Shown here: positions 44,142 through 53,029 of the stretch, piece after piece | Layout: every line of letters begins with the position of its first letter | Position numbering within the stretch: the stretch's first letter is position 1 | Source: Gemmataceae bacterium | GTDB taxonomy: Bacteria; Planctomycetota; Planctomycetia; Gemmatales; Gemmataceae | Assembly (NCBI GenBank): GCA_022842245.1 | Contig: JALHPZ010000019.1 | Span: 1-64,000 of the forward strand | DNA: 64,000 bases | Reading direction: 5' to 3' | Notes under the pieces: generated by a model | Databases searched by the model: none | What the model was told of the DNA's origin: nothing | The model's input: only the letters and a program-made list of their open reading frames with translations | Program-made: the position numbers and the translations under genes

Positions 44142-45521
44142 TTACACCATGATCTCCCGCACGATTTCGCCCTTCACGTCTGTGAGTCGGAAATCGCGGC
44201 CGGCATAGCGGTAGGTCAGCTTCTCGTGGTCAAGACCCATCAGCGCCAAAAGTGTCGCGTGCAGGTCGTTCGTGTGCATGCGTCCTTCCACGGCCTTGAT
44301 GCCGTACTCGTCGGTCTTGCCGTAGGTGAAGCCGGGCTTCACGCCGGCGCCGACGAGAAACATCGGGTAGCCGGTGATGTTGTGGTCGCGGCCGTCGGCG
44401 CCCTGCGACGTCGGCAGGCGACCGAATTCGCTGCCGAAGAGGACGAGGGTATCCTTCAAGTGGCCGCGTTGTTCCAAGTCCGTGAGTAAGGCGGCGACCG
44501 GCTGGTCGATGGAGCCGCAGCGGTCGATAAGGCCCTTGTGCAGGTTGTTGTGGTGGTCCCAGCCGGGCTGGCAGATCTCGACGAAGCGCACTCCGGCCTC
44601 GCAGAGACGGCGGGCCATCACGCACTGCCGGGCGAACGATCCGGCCGGGCCGTCCTTGATGCCGTAGGCGTCCTTCACCTTTTGCGGCTCCTTCGAGACG
44701 TCGAGCAGTTCCGGCACTTTGCCCTGCATCTTGAAGCCGAGTTCGTAGCTTTCGATGATGCCTTCGAGTTGGTCCGGCGCGCCGGGGCCGGCGAGGTCGC
44801 GGTTCATCGCCTGGATCAGGTCGAGTTGCTTGCGCTGGAGCGAACTCCCGGACGCGGCCTTGAGGTTCGGGAGGTTGCCGCGATCGTCGATGCGCGTGCC
44901 TTGAAAGTGGGCGGGCAGGAAGGCGCTGCCATAGTTGACGGCTCCGCCGAAGTTCGGTGGCGGGTTGATGGTGACGTAGCCGGGGAGATCCTGGTTCTCG
45001 CTACCGAGGCCGTAGAGGAGCCACGCACCCATGCTCGGCCGGGTGAGCGCGGCGTTCGCACTGCCGGTGTGGAGTTGCACGACGGCCTGCGGATGCGCGG
45101 GCGTATCGGTGTGCAGGCCGCGCAGCCACGTGAGCTTGTCGGCGTGCTTGGCGAGGTTCGGCAGCAGTTCGCTGAACCAGCTACCCGTTTGGCCGTACTG
45201 CTGGAACTTGAACTTCGACTGCGTGAGGACGCCGCCGCCGGGGCCGGGCTTGCCGTGGTCCTTGATGAGTTGCGGTTTGTAGTCGAAGGTGTCGTGGTGC
45301 GACATCGCGCCGTTCATGTGGACGAAGATGAGCTTCTTGGCCTTCGCCGGGAAGTGCGGCGCCTTCGGCGCGAGCGGCTTCGCGGCCTCGGCCTTCGCCT
45401 GCTGGCCGATGAGGCCGGCGAGCGCGAGCATGCCGAAGCCGCCGGAGGCGGATTGGAGCAACTGGCGGCGAGACGGAGCCAGTGCGGAATGCGGAGTGCG
45501 GAGTGCGGAGTGGAAAGACAT
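44142..45521 (-). CDS. DUF1501 Tat-exported protein on the island
   Basis: This 459-residue protein is homologous to the product of 26420-27784. Family blocks are IFVHMNGAMSHHDTFDYKPQ, LPGYVTINPPPNFGGAVNYG, LVLFGSEFGRLPTSQGADGR and DLHATLLALMGLDHEKLTYR. The twin-arginine signal is PSRRQLLQSASGGFG. Its first 14 residues (SFHSALRTPHSALA) are encoded by the TGCGGAR heptamer repeat, so the repeat supplies the N-terminus. It follows the DUF1553 gene, 98 bases away. Confidence 0.87.
   Translation of the reverse strand: MSFHSALRTPHSALAPSRRQLLQSASGGFGMLALAGLIGQQAKAEAAKPLAPKAPHFPAKAKKLIFVHMNGAMSHHDTFDYKPQLIKDHGKPGPGGGVLTQSKFKFQQYGQTGSWFSELLPNLAKHADKLTWLRGLHTDTPAHPQAVVQLHTGSANAALTRPSMGAWLLYGLGSENQDLPGYVTINPPPNFGGAVNYGSAFLPAHFQGTRIDDRGNLPNLKAASGSSLQRKQLDLIQAMNRDLAGPGAPDQLEGIIESYELGFKMQGKVPELLDVSKEPQKVKDAYGIKDGPAGSFARQCVMARRLCEAGVRFVEICQPGWDHHNNLHKGLIDRCGSIDQPVAALLTDLEQRGHLKDTLVLFGSEFGRLPTSQGADGRDHNITGYPMFLVGAGVKPGFTYGKTDEYGIKAVEGRMHTNDLHATLLALMGLDHEKLTYRYAGRDFRLTDVKGEIVREIMV
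45481..45513 (-). repeat. heptamer repeats at the DUF1501 N-terminus
   Basis: Four tandem TGCGGAR units lie within the first codons of DUF1501. An inverted copy sits at 45589-45620, so the DUF1553-DUF1501 gap is flanked by the repeat. Confidence 0.75.
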
Positions 45522-45588
45522 GGAACAGTGCCTCGTTATGGTTGAATGAAATCGTTGAATGAGCGGAGCGAGTACGGTCTTCGGATTT

Positions 45589-45620
45589 CACTCCGCATTC
45601 CGCACTCCGCATTCCGCACT
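45589..45620 (+). repeat. inverted heptamer repeats at the DUF1553 stop
   Basis: Tandem units of the complement (CACTCCGCATTCCG type) end at the first base of the DUF1553 stop codon (45620). Confidence 0.75.
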
Positions 45621-48196
45621 TATTTCAGGTACCGGAACTCCGCCGACCCAAGCAGGGCCTGCACCAGCGCGAGCCACGCGGCGGTCTTTGCGTCCTTCGG
45701 CTGCACCTCGTCGTCCGCGACGGCCTCGCCGGTCTGGTCGATCTGGTCCGGGTCGGCCGGCGGCTCCTCGGCCTTCCTCGACTTCTCCGGGGCCGGCTTT
45801 TTCGCGACCGGCTTCGCGGTGCGGAACTCCTCGCGGGCCGCCGATTCGTACTCGGCGACAAACGCGATCGCGCGGGCCTGTTCCTTTTCCGTCGGCAACC
45901 GGCCCAGGGTTCGTCGATAAATCCGCTGTACGCGATCGGCATCGCTCGACTTCGCGTCCTTCAGTTCGCGCTCGGCCAGCGCAAGAGACTGGCTGCGGAC
46001 GAACGAGCTGTTCAAGAGGAACAGCGCCTGGCCCGGCACGGTCGTCGCGTCGCGGCTGCCGGAGACGAGGGTCTGGTCCACGGGGTCGAACGGCTCGAGC
46101 GCCTTCGGCGTGACGCCGCGCAGGAGCGGCAAGTAGACGCTGCGCGCGCGGCTCTTGTTGGCGGCCTCGTGGATGGCGTTCGCTTCGGGGCCGTTGTCGC
46201 GCATCTCGACCATTCGCATCGCCTTCGCCGGCGAACCTTCCGGCCGCTTCGCGTCCAGCGTGCCGGCGGCGGCCAGCGCCGCGTCGCGGAACTCCTCGGC
46301 CGTCAGCCGCCGCGGGGCGTGCCGCCAGACGAGAATGTTCGACGGGTCCTGCTTGCGGTGTTGTTCCGTCGCGTCCGACGCCAGTTGATACGAGCGAGTC
46401 AGCACGACGGTGCGGACGAGTTTCTTCACGCTCCAGCCGTCGTCAAGAAAGCGGCTCGCGAGGTGGTCTAACAACTCCGGATGCGACGGCGAATCGCCGG
46501 TGACGCCGAAGTTGTCCACGGTGCTGACGAGGCCGCGGCCAAAGAGATGCGCCCAGACGCGGTTGACGGCGACGCGCGCGGTCAGCGGGTTCTTTTCGCT
46601 CGTCAGCCATTGAGCGAGTTCGAGCCGGCCGCTCTGCTTCGGGTTGATGGTCGGCGAACCGGGAACGCTGAAGGCCGTGAGGTAGCCGCGTGGCACGGTT
46701 GGCCCGAGCTTTTCGGCTTCGCCGCGAATGCGGATCTCGGTGTCGCCGATCTGCTTACCATCCCGCACCCCGTGGGTCGCGAGGCCGCGCTGGGCCGGGT
46801 CCGTCAGCGCGTTCAACTCGGCTTGCAGCCGTTCGTATTTCAACCGGAGCGGCCGCTGCGTCGGCTGACCGTTGGCGGCCGGCTTCAGCCCCTCCGGCGT
46901 ACCTCGGATCGCGTCCCACTTCTTCTTGGCCTCCGCGACCTCGGCCTTCAGTTTCTCGACTTGCTCCGTCGGAGCCGCGGGAAATGCTCCGCCGAGCTTT
47001 ACAAGCATCTCGGGAGCGTAGTACGCGAGGCCACCGCCGCCCATGAGGTTCCGCACGCCGGCGGCGTTGTCGGTGCTCGTGAAGATGCCGGCCAGCGCGT
47101 AGTAGTCGGCCTGCGGAACCGGGTCGAACTTGTGGTCGTGGCAGCGGGCGCAGCTCACCGTCAGGCCGAGCACCGAGCGCGTCACCGCGTCGATCTGCTC
47201 GTCCACGTTGTCCATCAGGAAGCGGACCTTGAACCGCTGGTTCACGTCCTTTACGCCGAGCGCCAGGAAGCCGGTCGCGATCTTCTGGCGATTCGAATCG
47301 TCGTCGTTCGCGGCCGGCAGCAGATCCCCGGCGACCTGTTCCTGAATGAACCGGTTGAACGGCACGTCGGCGTTGATCGAATCGATGACGTAATCGCGAT
47401 ACTTCCAGGCGTGCGGGTACGGGATGTTGCGGCTTGGCCCGGTCGATTCGCCGTAGCGTGCGACGTCCAGCCAGTGCCGGCCCCACTGGTCGCCGAAGGC
47501 GGGCGATGCCAGCAGCCGGTCCACGACCTTCGCGAAGGCGTCCTTCGAATTGTCGTTGACGAATTCGTCGATCGCTTCCGGCATCGGCGGCAAACCCGTG
47601 AGATCGAACGTGACGCGGCGGATCAGCGCGAGCTTGTCGGCATCACCGACCGGCTTCAGCTTCGCCGCATCGAGCTTCGCGAGGATGAACCGGTCGATGT
47701 CGTCGGTCGCCCAATTCGCATCGGCCACCTTCGGGACTGCCGGAGTCTTAAGCGGCTGGAACGCCCAGTGTTCGCGCTTCAGCTCCTCGTACTTCTCCTT
47801 TTGCTTGCCGAAGGAAGCGGGCAGCTTCACCGGTGGCCAGACGGCGCCGTCTTCGATCCACTTCGTGAGCACCTTCACCTGCGCCTCGTCGAGGTGCTGG
47901 CCTTCGAGCGGCATCCGCCGCTTCGCGTCCTTTTGCGTGACGCGGATGATCAGCCGGCTCTCGGCCGGCTTGCCGGGCACGATCGCCGCGCCGGTGTTGC
48001 CGCCGGTCAGCAGGCCGTTGCGGTCGTCGACGCGCAACCCGCCCGCCGGCTTGGTGTCGGCCGAGTGGCAGGCATGGCAATGATCCACGAGAATCGGCCG
48101 GACCTTCTTCTCGAAGTATTCGAGCTTGGCCGGATCCGGCTCCGCCGCGGCCGCCGAGATCGACGTCGCCACGAATAGGGTCAGGAATTTAGTCAT
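45620..48196 (-). CDS. DUF1549/DUF1553 'planctomycete cytochrome' protein on the island
   Basis: This 858-residue exported protein has signal peptide [17 protein letters not shown], a PSCyt1 domain with CHACH near residue 40, DUF1549 ([47 protein letters not shown]) and DUF1553 ([40 protein letters not shown]). It lacks the long insert of the chromosomal paralogue at 27790-30777. The ATG at 48196 is chosen because the signal peptide starts there; ATG 48226 is possible. An acidic/Lys C-terminal tail segment ([20 protein letters not shown]) is inserted before the last conserved residues. It is paired with DUF1501 downstream. Confidence 0.87.
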   Translation of the reverse strand: MTKFLTLFVATSISAAAAEPDPAKLEYFEKKVRPILVDHCHACHSADTKPAGGLRVDDRNGLLTGGNTGAAIVPGKPAESRLIIRVTQKDAKRRMPLEGQHLDEAQVKVLTKWIEDGAVWPPVKLPASFGKQKEKYEELKREHWAFQPLKTPAVPKVADANWATDDIDRFILAKLDAAKLKPVGDADKLALIRRVTFDLTGLPPMPEAIDEFVNDNSKDAFAKVVDRLLASPAFGDQWGRHWLDVARYGESTGPSRNIPYPHAWKYRDYVIDSINADVPFNRFIQEQVAGDLLPAANDDDSNRQKIATGFLALGVKDVNQRFKVRFLMDNVDEQIDAVTRSVLGLTVSCARCHDHKFDPVPQADYYALAGIFTSTDNAAGVRNLMGGGGLAYYAPEMLVKLGGAFPAAPTEQVEKLKAEVAEAKKKWDAIRGTPEGLKPAANGQPTQRPLRLKYERLQAELNALTDPAQRGLATHGVRDGKQIGDTEIRIRGEAEKLGPTVPRGYLTAFSVPGSPTINPKQSGRLELAQWLTSEKNPLTARVAVNRVWAHLFGRGLVSTVDNFGVTGDSPSHPELLDHLASRFLDDGWSVKKLVRTVVLTRSYQLASDATEQHRKQDPSNILVWRHAPRRLTAEEFRDAALAAAGTLDAKRPEGSPAKAMRMVEMRDNGPEANAIHEAANKSRARSVYLPLLRGVTPKALEPFDPVDQTLVSGSRDATTVPGQALFLLNSSFVRSQSLALAERELKDAKSSDADRVQRIYRRTLGRLPTEKEQARAIAFVAEYESAAREEFRTAKPVAKKPAPEKSRKAEEPPADPDQIDQTGEAVADDEVQPKDAKTAAWLALVQALLGSAEFRYLK

Positions 48197-48390
48197 CCTC
48201 AACACGGGTCTATACCTCGCCATCGGTGTGGTGTTATTGAAGATCGCGATCCGACCGACCCACCGCGTTGCGTTCGTGGCTCGCGTCGCGTATCCAGACA
48301 CGGCCGTGCCCTTCGCCGATCGTCGAGTACGTCTCTCCCCTCGCCTCGGCGATCGGAGACCGGTCGAATCGCGTGGACTTGCCGGCCCCG

Positions 48391-48819
48391 CTACTTCGCG
48401 GCGACCGTCAGTTTGACTTCCTCGGCCGAGGGCACCTGCACGGTCCAGCCCGCCTTCTTGAAATCCAAGTACCGGCCGTGGATCTTGGGTTTCTTCGTCT
48501 GGCCGTCACCTTCGTCAACAATCACGAGGCGCGCCGCGTAGGTGCCCTCGCGCGCCCCGGCATGCGTTTGGCCGTTCTCGTAGGTTTCCAGCTTGAACCG
48601 GCCGTCCGGTTCGATCACTCCGTAGGCGCGGACGCTGGGATTCGTGGCAAGGGCCAATTCGACATTGTGGCCGCTCAAGGTGGCGAGATCGCCGCCACTG
48701 TACACGATTTGCCCGGTAACTGCATGCTTTTTCTCCCCAGCCGCCCCACCGCAGCCGGCCCCCCCGACAACCGAAAGGATCACAGCCACTCCGAATTTCA
48801 ATCGACGATCGATAGTCAT
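48391..48819 (-). CDS. carboxypeptidase-regulatory-like lipoprotein
   Basis: This 142-residue protein has the lipoprotein signal KFGVAVILSVVGGAGC, with the lipobox Cys at residue 23. The mature part has the beta-sandwich pattern of small planctomycete lipoproteins (HAVTGQIVYSGGDLATLSGH, YGVIEPDGRFKLETY, EGTYAARLVIVDEGDG). It lies 30 bases downstream of the DUF1559 gene, the usual partner order, and 195 bases upstream of the DUF1553 gene on the same strand. Confidence 0.8.
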   Translation of the reverse strand: MTIDRRLKFGVAVILSVVGGAGCGGAAGEKKHAVTGQIVYSGGDLATLSGHNVELALATNPSVRAYGVIEPDGRFKLETYENGQTHAGAREGTYAARLVIVDEGDGQTKKPKIHGRYLDFKKAGWTVQVPSAEEVKLTVAAK

Positions 48820-48849
48820 GTCTCGTTCTCCTGGAATGGTGTGTAGTGC

Positions 48850-49788
48850 TCAATAATCGTTCGATACCACCTCGCCCTTGGCCCGCGTCACGAGGGCGGT
48901 CAAGGTGTCGATACTGGCCGTATTTCGGATGGATCGAACGCTTCCATCGACGAAGACGAAGTTCGTGATGCCGATGTGAGGCCCGCCAAAGCTGCTGTTG
49001 GCGAACGGAATGTTTTGATTGTTCGTCGGCAACAGCGGTCGAATATCCCCATTCACGTCGCTGATTCCCATCATGCGCCGGTGGGTGTTGCGGACTTGAC
49101 TGTGTATGCTGCGATCTTCGTTTTTGCCGCGGAGGGAGTTCGGGCGAATCGATTTCTCGCCGAACATCGTGGTGTTGCTGGTGCCGTCGGTGACATCGGT
49201 GAGCTTCACCTGGTGCCGGTAGCTGACGAGCAGCGGGCCGACCGAATCGACCGTGACGACGGGCAGACTTGGCACAATCGCGCCCGTGGATGCGGTGAAG
49301 GCGGCGTGAGGACCAAAACTCGCTGCGTAGTCGGTGAGCGATCCGCCTGGCCGGGTCCCGTCCAGGATCTGGAAATCCGCTTGGCTCAACACCGGTTCCG
49401 GGCGGGACGGGCACAGGTAGATCTTGATCTGCGTCTGGTAGGCAGCGGGAACCTGATAGCCGACCAGACGCTTTTGGTCCCACAGGTTCAACACGTTCTG
49501 CTGCTCGATATAGGGCATGAGCAACGCCCCCCACGTCGGCCAACTGTTGAGCGTGGCCGTCTCCGAGTTGTCGCCGACAAACGCCGGGACCAACGCACCA
49601 TAGGCATCGTGGTAGTTGTGCGCCGCCAGACCAACCTGTTTCAGGTTGTTCACGCACTTGATTCGCGCGGCCGCCTCGCGGACCTTCTGGACCGCTGGCA
49701 GCAACAGACCGATCAGGATTGCGATGATGGCGATCACGACCAGCAGTTCGATCAATGTGAAGCCGCCTCGACGGCGTTGGCGAGTCAT
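48850..49788 (-). CDS. DUF1559 type II pseudopilin-like protein
   Basis: This 312-residue protein has the prepilin N-terminus RRGGFTLIELLVVIAIIAIL (cleavage before Phe, Glu5 present). The DUF1559 body follows: AAARIKCVNNLKQVGLAAHN, YLCPSRPEP, DVTDGTSNTTMFGEKS and the C-terminal H-x9-DG motif GITNFVFVDGSVRSI. DUF1559 proteins are expanded in planctomycetes; they are thought to form surface pseudopili or be processed by the type II secretion peptidase. It starts an apparent cluster with the downstream lipoprotein. Confidence 0.9.
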   Translation of the reverse strand: MTRQRRRGGFTLIELLVVIAIIAILIGLLLPAVQKVREAAARIKCVNNLKQVGLAAHNYHDAYGALVPAFVGDNSETATLNSWPTWGALLMPYIEQQNVLNLWDQKRLVGYQVPAAYQTQIKIYLCPSRPEPVLSQADFQILDGTRPGGSLTDYAASFGPHAAFTASTGAIVPSLPVVTVDSVGPLLVSYRHQVKLTDVTDGTSNTTMFGEKSIRPNSLRGKNEDRSIHSQVRNTHRRMMGISDVNGDIRPLLPTNNQNIPFANSSFGGPHIGITNFVFVDGSVRSIRNTASIDTLTALVTRAKGEVVSNDY

Positions 49789-50072
49789 GTCAGGTTCCTC
49801 CGTTGGAAGTTCGAATCAAACCGTTCCGGTGAGACGTCGTGCGTCCACGTCGTCTATCGCACTATGATGATGAACAAGATGATCTATATCAAGAACGGTT
49901 CGCGCTTTGAACGGATCGGACGGATCCACTCCGTTAAATTGACTGATGAAGTGACGATGAATCAGATTTCGTAAATAGTTATTGAAAATGGAGTTACGAT
50001 CAATCAACTTGTCGGAACTGGTTGGTGTGACGAACTGCGCCAACCTGACAGAGTGGACCGGCGAAGTGCGCC

Positions 50073-50489
50073 TCAGATCGAGTAATCCAACTCCGACGAC
50101 TTCGGCAGCAACTCGCTCAGCGTGAAGCGATCGAGGTATTCGGATCGCGACTTGGCGAGTCCTCTCCAGACTTTCTGCAGCGACGTGGCCATCGGTGAGG
50201 GGGCGATACTCCGTTCATCCGGTTCCTCAAGGCGATCGAGGACGCCGATGATGTCCGAGAGCGTAATCACCTCCGGCGACTTCGCGAGCTGGTAGCCGCC
50301 AGAGGAGCCGCGCGTCGTCGTGACCAGGCCGGCGGCCTTCATTTGCAGGAGGATCTGCACGAGGAACCGCTGCGGGATCGCGTGCTTGTCCGTCACCTCG
50401 GCCAGCGGGATCGGCTTGGGATCGCCGTAGCGAGTCGCGAGTTCCAACATGGCCAGACACGCATATTCTGCGCGGGCGGTAACGAGCAT
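50073..50489 (-). CDS. Rrf2-family transcriptional regulator
   Basis: This 138-residue protein has an N-terminal winged helix (RAEYACLAMLELATRYGDPK, IPQRFLVQILLQMKAAGLVT, TRGSSGGYQLAK), the Rrf2 signature. The C-terminal half lacks the three cysteines that bind an Fe-S cluster in IscR and NsrR, so it is probably a non-Fe-S member like CymR. It may regulate the DUF1559/lipoprotein/DUF1553 block downstream, which is on the same strand after a 284-base gap without other features. Confidence 0.85.
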   Translation of the reverse strand: MLVTARAEYACLAMLELATRYGDPKPIPLAEVTDKHAIPQRFLVQILLQMKAAGLVTTTRGSSGGYQLAKSPEVITLSDIIGVLDRLEEPDERSIAPSPMATSLQKVWRGLAKSRSEYLDRFTLSELLPKSSELDYSI

Positions 50490-50702
50490 GGAGAGGCTCC
50501 CCCGGTAGCGGCCGAACGATTAGTTTAGCAATTCAGTCATCAATATAGCCTATCGCTCGATTCCCCGGTCGGCAGCATCGAAACGGCGATCCGAGCCAAG
50601 ACTTGACGGAGTGGCCTCGCGAAACCGTTCGGTCGGATCTTCTCGATTGCACTCGGTCCATTGGTCGATATACTCTGTTCATCACTTACATTATCAACAT
50701 GA

Positions 50703-51629
50703 TTATTTTTCACGGAGGAAACGGGAATCGAACCGGACCGGCCATCGCTGCTTCCCGCCTTCGACGATGAACGCCTCGCGCAGTTCGAGGCGTTCGTCGC
50801 CGGGCTGCGGACGGTTTTCCACCGGGCCGACCAGGCCCTGCGGTTCCGCGCCTACCTGCGCGGGCTGCTGGAGCCGGCCGAGAGGAAGAACGTCGAGACG
50901 ATTGCCGCGGCGGCGTCCTGCTCGATGATGGTCGAATCCGATCTCGCCCAGGCGTTACAACACTTCGTCAGCCAGAGCCCGTGGGATAGCCGGCGGTTGC
51001 TCGCGGCGGTCCGCCGGCAGTCGGCGGCGCGCCTTCGGGATACAGGAGCCGTCTGGGCGATCCACGACGGCGCGTTTCCCAAGAAGGGACAGCATTCCGT
51101 GGGCGTTCACCGGCAGTTCGCCCGCTCTGTCGGCCGGAAGCTCAACTGCCAGGTCGGCGTCTTCGTCTCGCAGATCGGTCCGAACGGCTTCTACCCGCTG
51201 GCCGCAAGGCTCTACCTGCCGGGCGCATGGCTGAAGGAAAACGGCAAGCTCGTGGAGAAGACGATCCCCGAGGAATCGCGAAAGCCGACCAGCAAGGCCG
51301 AGATCGCCTTGAGCTTGATCTCCGAACTGTTGGATGATGGCGAAGAGCCGCGGCCAATCGTGGCCGAGGCGGGCTACTCGGCCTCGGAAGAGTTCGCGAA
51401 CGGTCTTGCCTCACGCGGCCTAACCGTGGCCGAGGATGCCGAGGATCGAATCGCGGTCGTGCTCCGCCGAATTGAATGGCTGAAGGGCGAACTGGGCCTC
51501 GATCACTTCGAAGGCCGGACCTGGCACGGGTGGCATCATCATGTCGGGCTTGTCTTTACGGCGTATTATTTCCTTGCGAACGGCGATCCGACCGCCGATT
51601 CTCCTCCATTTACTTCACTTCCGCGATGA
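50703..51629 (+). pseudogene. IS701-like transposase with internal deletion and no start codon
   Basis: The frame is open for 308 codons but has no ATG, GTG or TTG before the conserved N-terminal part (LPAFDDERLAQFEAFVAGLR). A GGAGG at 50714 precedes an ATC codon at 50727, perhaps a mutated start. DDE_5-type segments follow: WAIHDGAFPKKGQHSVGVHR, VGVFVSQIGPNGFYPLAARL and PRPIVAEAGYSASEEFANGL. The C-terminal ELGLDHFEGRTWHGWHHHVG is canonical. Between residue ~240 and ~260 some 70-100 residues usual for the family are missing. It is probably inactive. Confidence 0.65.
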
Positions 51630-51733
51630 TGTTCGTCAGGCTGACGAAGTAAGCCTCACAATCCGCGCCAACTGATCCCGGCGGGTAGTCGGCGAATGCC
51701 CATTCGTTTATTTTCACCCTATCGAAAACGAAA

Positions 51734-51765
51734 CGGCCGCAGGAATGTCTTCATTCCTACGGCCG
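51734..51765 (-). terminator. rho-independent terminator of the 76-residue gene
   Basis: The stem of 14-base arms (13 matched; 51734-51747 and 51752-51765) has a 4-base loop and on the minus strand is followed by a T-rich tract. It lies 20 bases after the stop at 51785. Confidence 0.75.
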
Positions 51766-51784
51766 ATGGCACCAGAAGCGGGAT

Positions 51785-52015
51785 TCAGTTAAGCGAGAAG
51801 GCCGGTTGCGTTGCCTGTTGCCAGGCCCGTTGGAGCCGGAATTGCTCCTGGGTCATCTCGGCGGCCCGACGGTAGATGTCTTGTACGAGGTCCTGCTGGC
51901 TGGCCGTCATTGAAGCGTACATCGGACACGGGACGAAGGCGGCGTCCACCGAACCCGCGAGAACGGGCTGGAACTGAGACTGACGGAGTTGGTTCCGGAA
52001 GCGATGCGTTGGCAT
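51785..52015 (-). CDS. small hypothetical protein divergent from the Met/Cys-rich gene
   Basis: This 76-residue protein begins MPTHRFRNQLRQSQFQPVLA. It is Gln-rich with a helical C-terminal half (QQDLVQDIYRRAAEMTQEQF). A good ribosome-binding site (TGAGGA) precedes the ATG at 52015, and a terminator follows the stop. It is divergent from the Met/Cys-rich gene with 220 bases between the starts. The family is not recognised. Confidence 0.6.
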   Translation of the reverse strand: MPTHRFRNQLRQSQFQPVLAGSVDAAFVPCPMYASMTASQQDLVQDIYRRAAEMTQEQFRLQRAWQQATQPAFSLN

Positions 52016-52235
52016 GACGAATTCCTCAGTGGTGGCCAACCGATACATTACTAACATCGTCAAGTTGATCATCTATCTGAGGAAATTCTAAACCCTAGCT
52101 TCCAGAAAGCAAGGGATACCACAGGATTTTGATGGAAAATGTCAGTTTTGCGTTCGCAGGATCAACAGCACCGGTTCGCAGGATGCGAGGGAACTTCGAC
52201 CGGTGCCTCACTCGACACCCCTCTGGAGATTGAAC

Positions 52236-52700
52236 ATGACCACGACCATGATGATGGACCGCACCGCGATGACCGGCATGACGGGCATGGGCGGCACGAT
52301 GCCGATGGGTAGCGGCATGCCGGCGATGTCGCCGAACATGGTGATGGTGCCGCGCTGCACGATGAAGGTCGAGAAGTGCGCCGGCGGCATGAAGATCACC
52401 TGCATCTGCGACGACCCGACCGCCTGTACGATGATGCAGAACCTCTGCACGATGATGGCCGGCGGCATGTGCAGCGTCAGCTGCATGATGAACGGCATGA
52501 TGGTCTGCTGCTGCAACCTGACAATGGGCGCCTGCAAGGTCGAGATGACCAAGGACGGCTGCTGCGTCACCTGCACCAGCGGCGACAAGGCCTGCTGCGA
52601 CATGATCCAGGGCTGCTGCGACTGCCTGATGGCCTGCATGAAGGCCGGCTGCACCTGCTGCATGACGATGGGCGGCACCCCGGTGTGCTGCTGCTGCTGA
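52236..52700 (+). CDS. Met/Cys-rich small protein, candidate metal-binding
   Basis: This 154-residue protein has about 31 Met and 28 Cys. Residues 1-39 are Met/Gly-rich without Cys (TAMTGMTGMGGTMPMGSGMP). The rest is Cys-rich with CC, CCC and CCCC clusters (VCCCN, GCCVTC, GCCDC, VCCCC at the C-terminus) and CxC (TCIC). There is no signal peptide or membrane helix. Met-rich plus Cys-rich composition suggests binding of soft metals such as Cu(I) or Ag(I), like a metallothionein, but no known family is recognised. It is flanked by its own terminator at 52724-52758. Confidence 0.75.
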   Translation: MTTTMMMDRTAMTGMTGMGGTMPMGSGMPAMSPNMVMVPRCTMKVEKCAGGMKITCICDDPTACTMMQNLCTMMAGGMCSVSCMMNGMMVCCCNLTMGACKVEMTKDGCCVTCTSGDKACCDMIQGCCDCLMACMKAGCTCCMTMGGTPVCCCC

Positions 52701-52723
52701 GCACGCACTCGGTCTCGCGAATC

Positions 52724-52758
52724 AATCGGACGGGGGGCCGGGCCACCTTCGTCCGATT
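52724..52758 (+). terminator. hairpin terminator after the Met/Cys-rich gene
   Basis: Nine-base arms (52724-52732 and 52750-52758) are separated by a GC-rich loop and followed by a short T-rich tract, 23 bases after the stop. Confidence 0.55.
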
Positions 52759-53029
52759 CATTTCTCGCAGTTGTATTCGCTCAAGTGAACCACTCGGATT
52801 GGAGTTCCAATTTCAACTTCGATCCCTTCGGATCACATTCGTTTTGTTCGCTCCGCCGACCTTCTTCCACCGCCGTCCACCTGGCGAATGACCGCGGCGT
52901 GACGATCGTGATGACGCTCGCGATGCGGTTGACTCCCTGTCGGGGATCGCCCGAAGCGGCAGCCTCGACAAGCGGTGCCAATCGAAGGACGACTGCTTCG
53001 AATTCACGAGCATCTCGAAAGTCAAAAGG
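52759..53029 (-). other. gene-poor stretch; in-frame continuation beyond the hsdM stop
   Basis: On the minus strand the hsdM frame stays open for 82 codons after its TGA (53030-53032), ending at 52781. It has protein-like composition (VNRIASVITIVTPRSFARW, PKGSKLKLELQSEWFT). There is no good start codon, so it is either a decayed separate gene or a lost C-terminal extension. Nothing else is supported here. Confidence 0.4.

Noticed and set aside
46481..48178. 565-codon open frame opposite the island DUF1553 gene
   Set aside because: It is antisense to a gene with clear haem and DUF motifs; no own domains.
52813..53025. 70-codon frame on the minus strand starting with TTG
   Set aside because: It lies out of frame with the more protein-like continuation of hsdM and becomes Ser/Arg-rich and repetitive.
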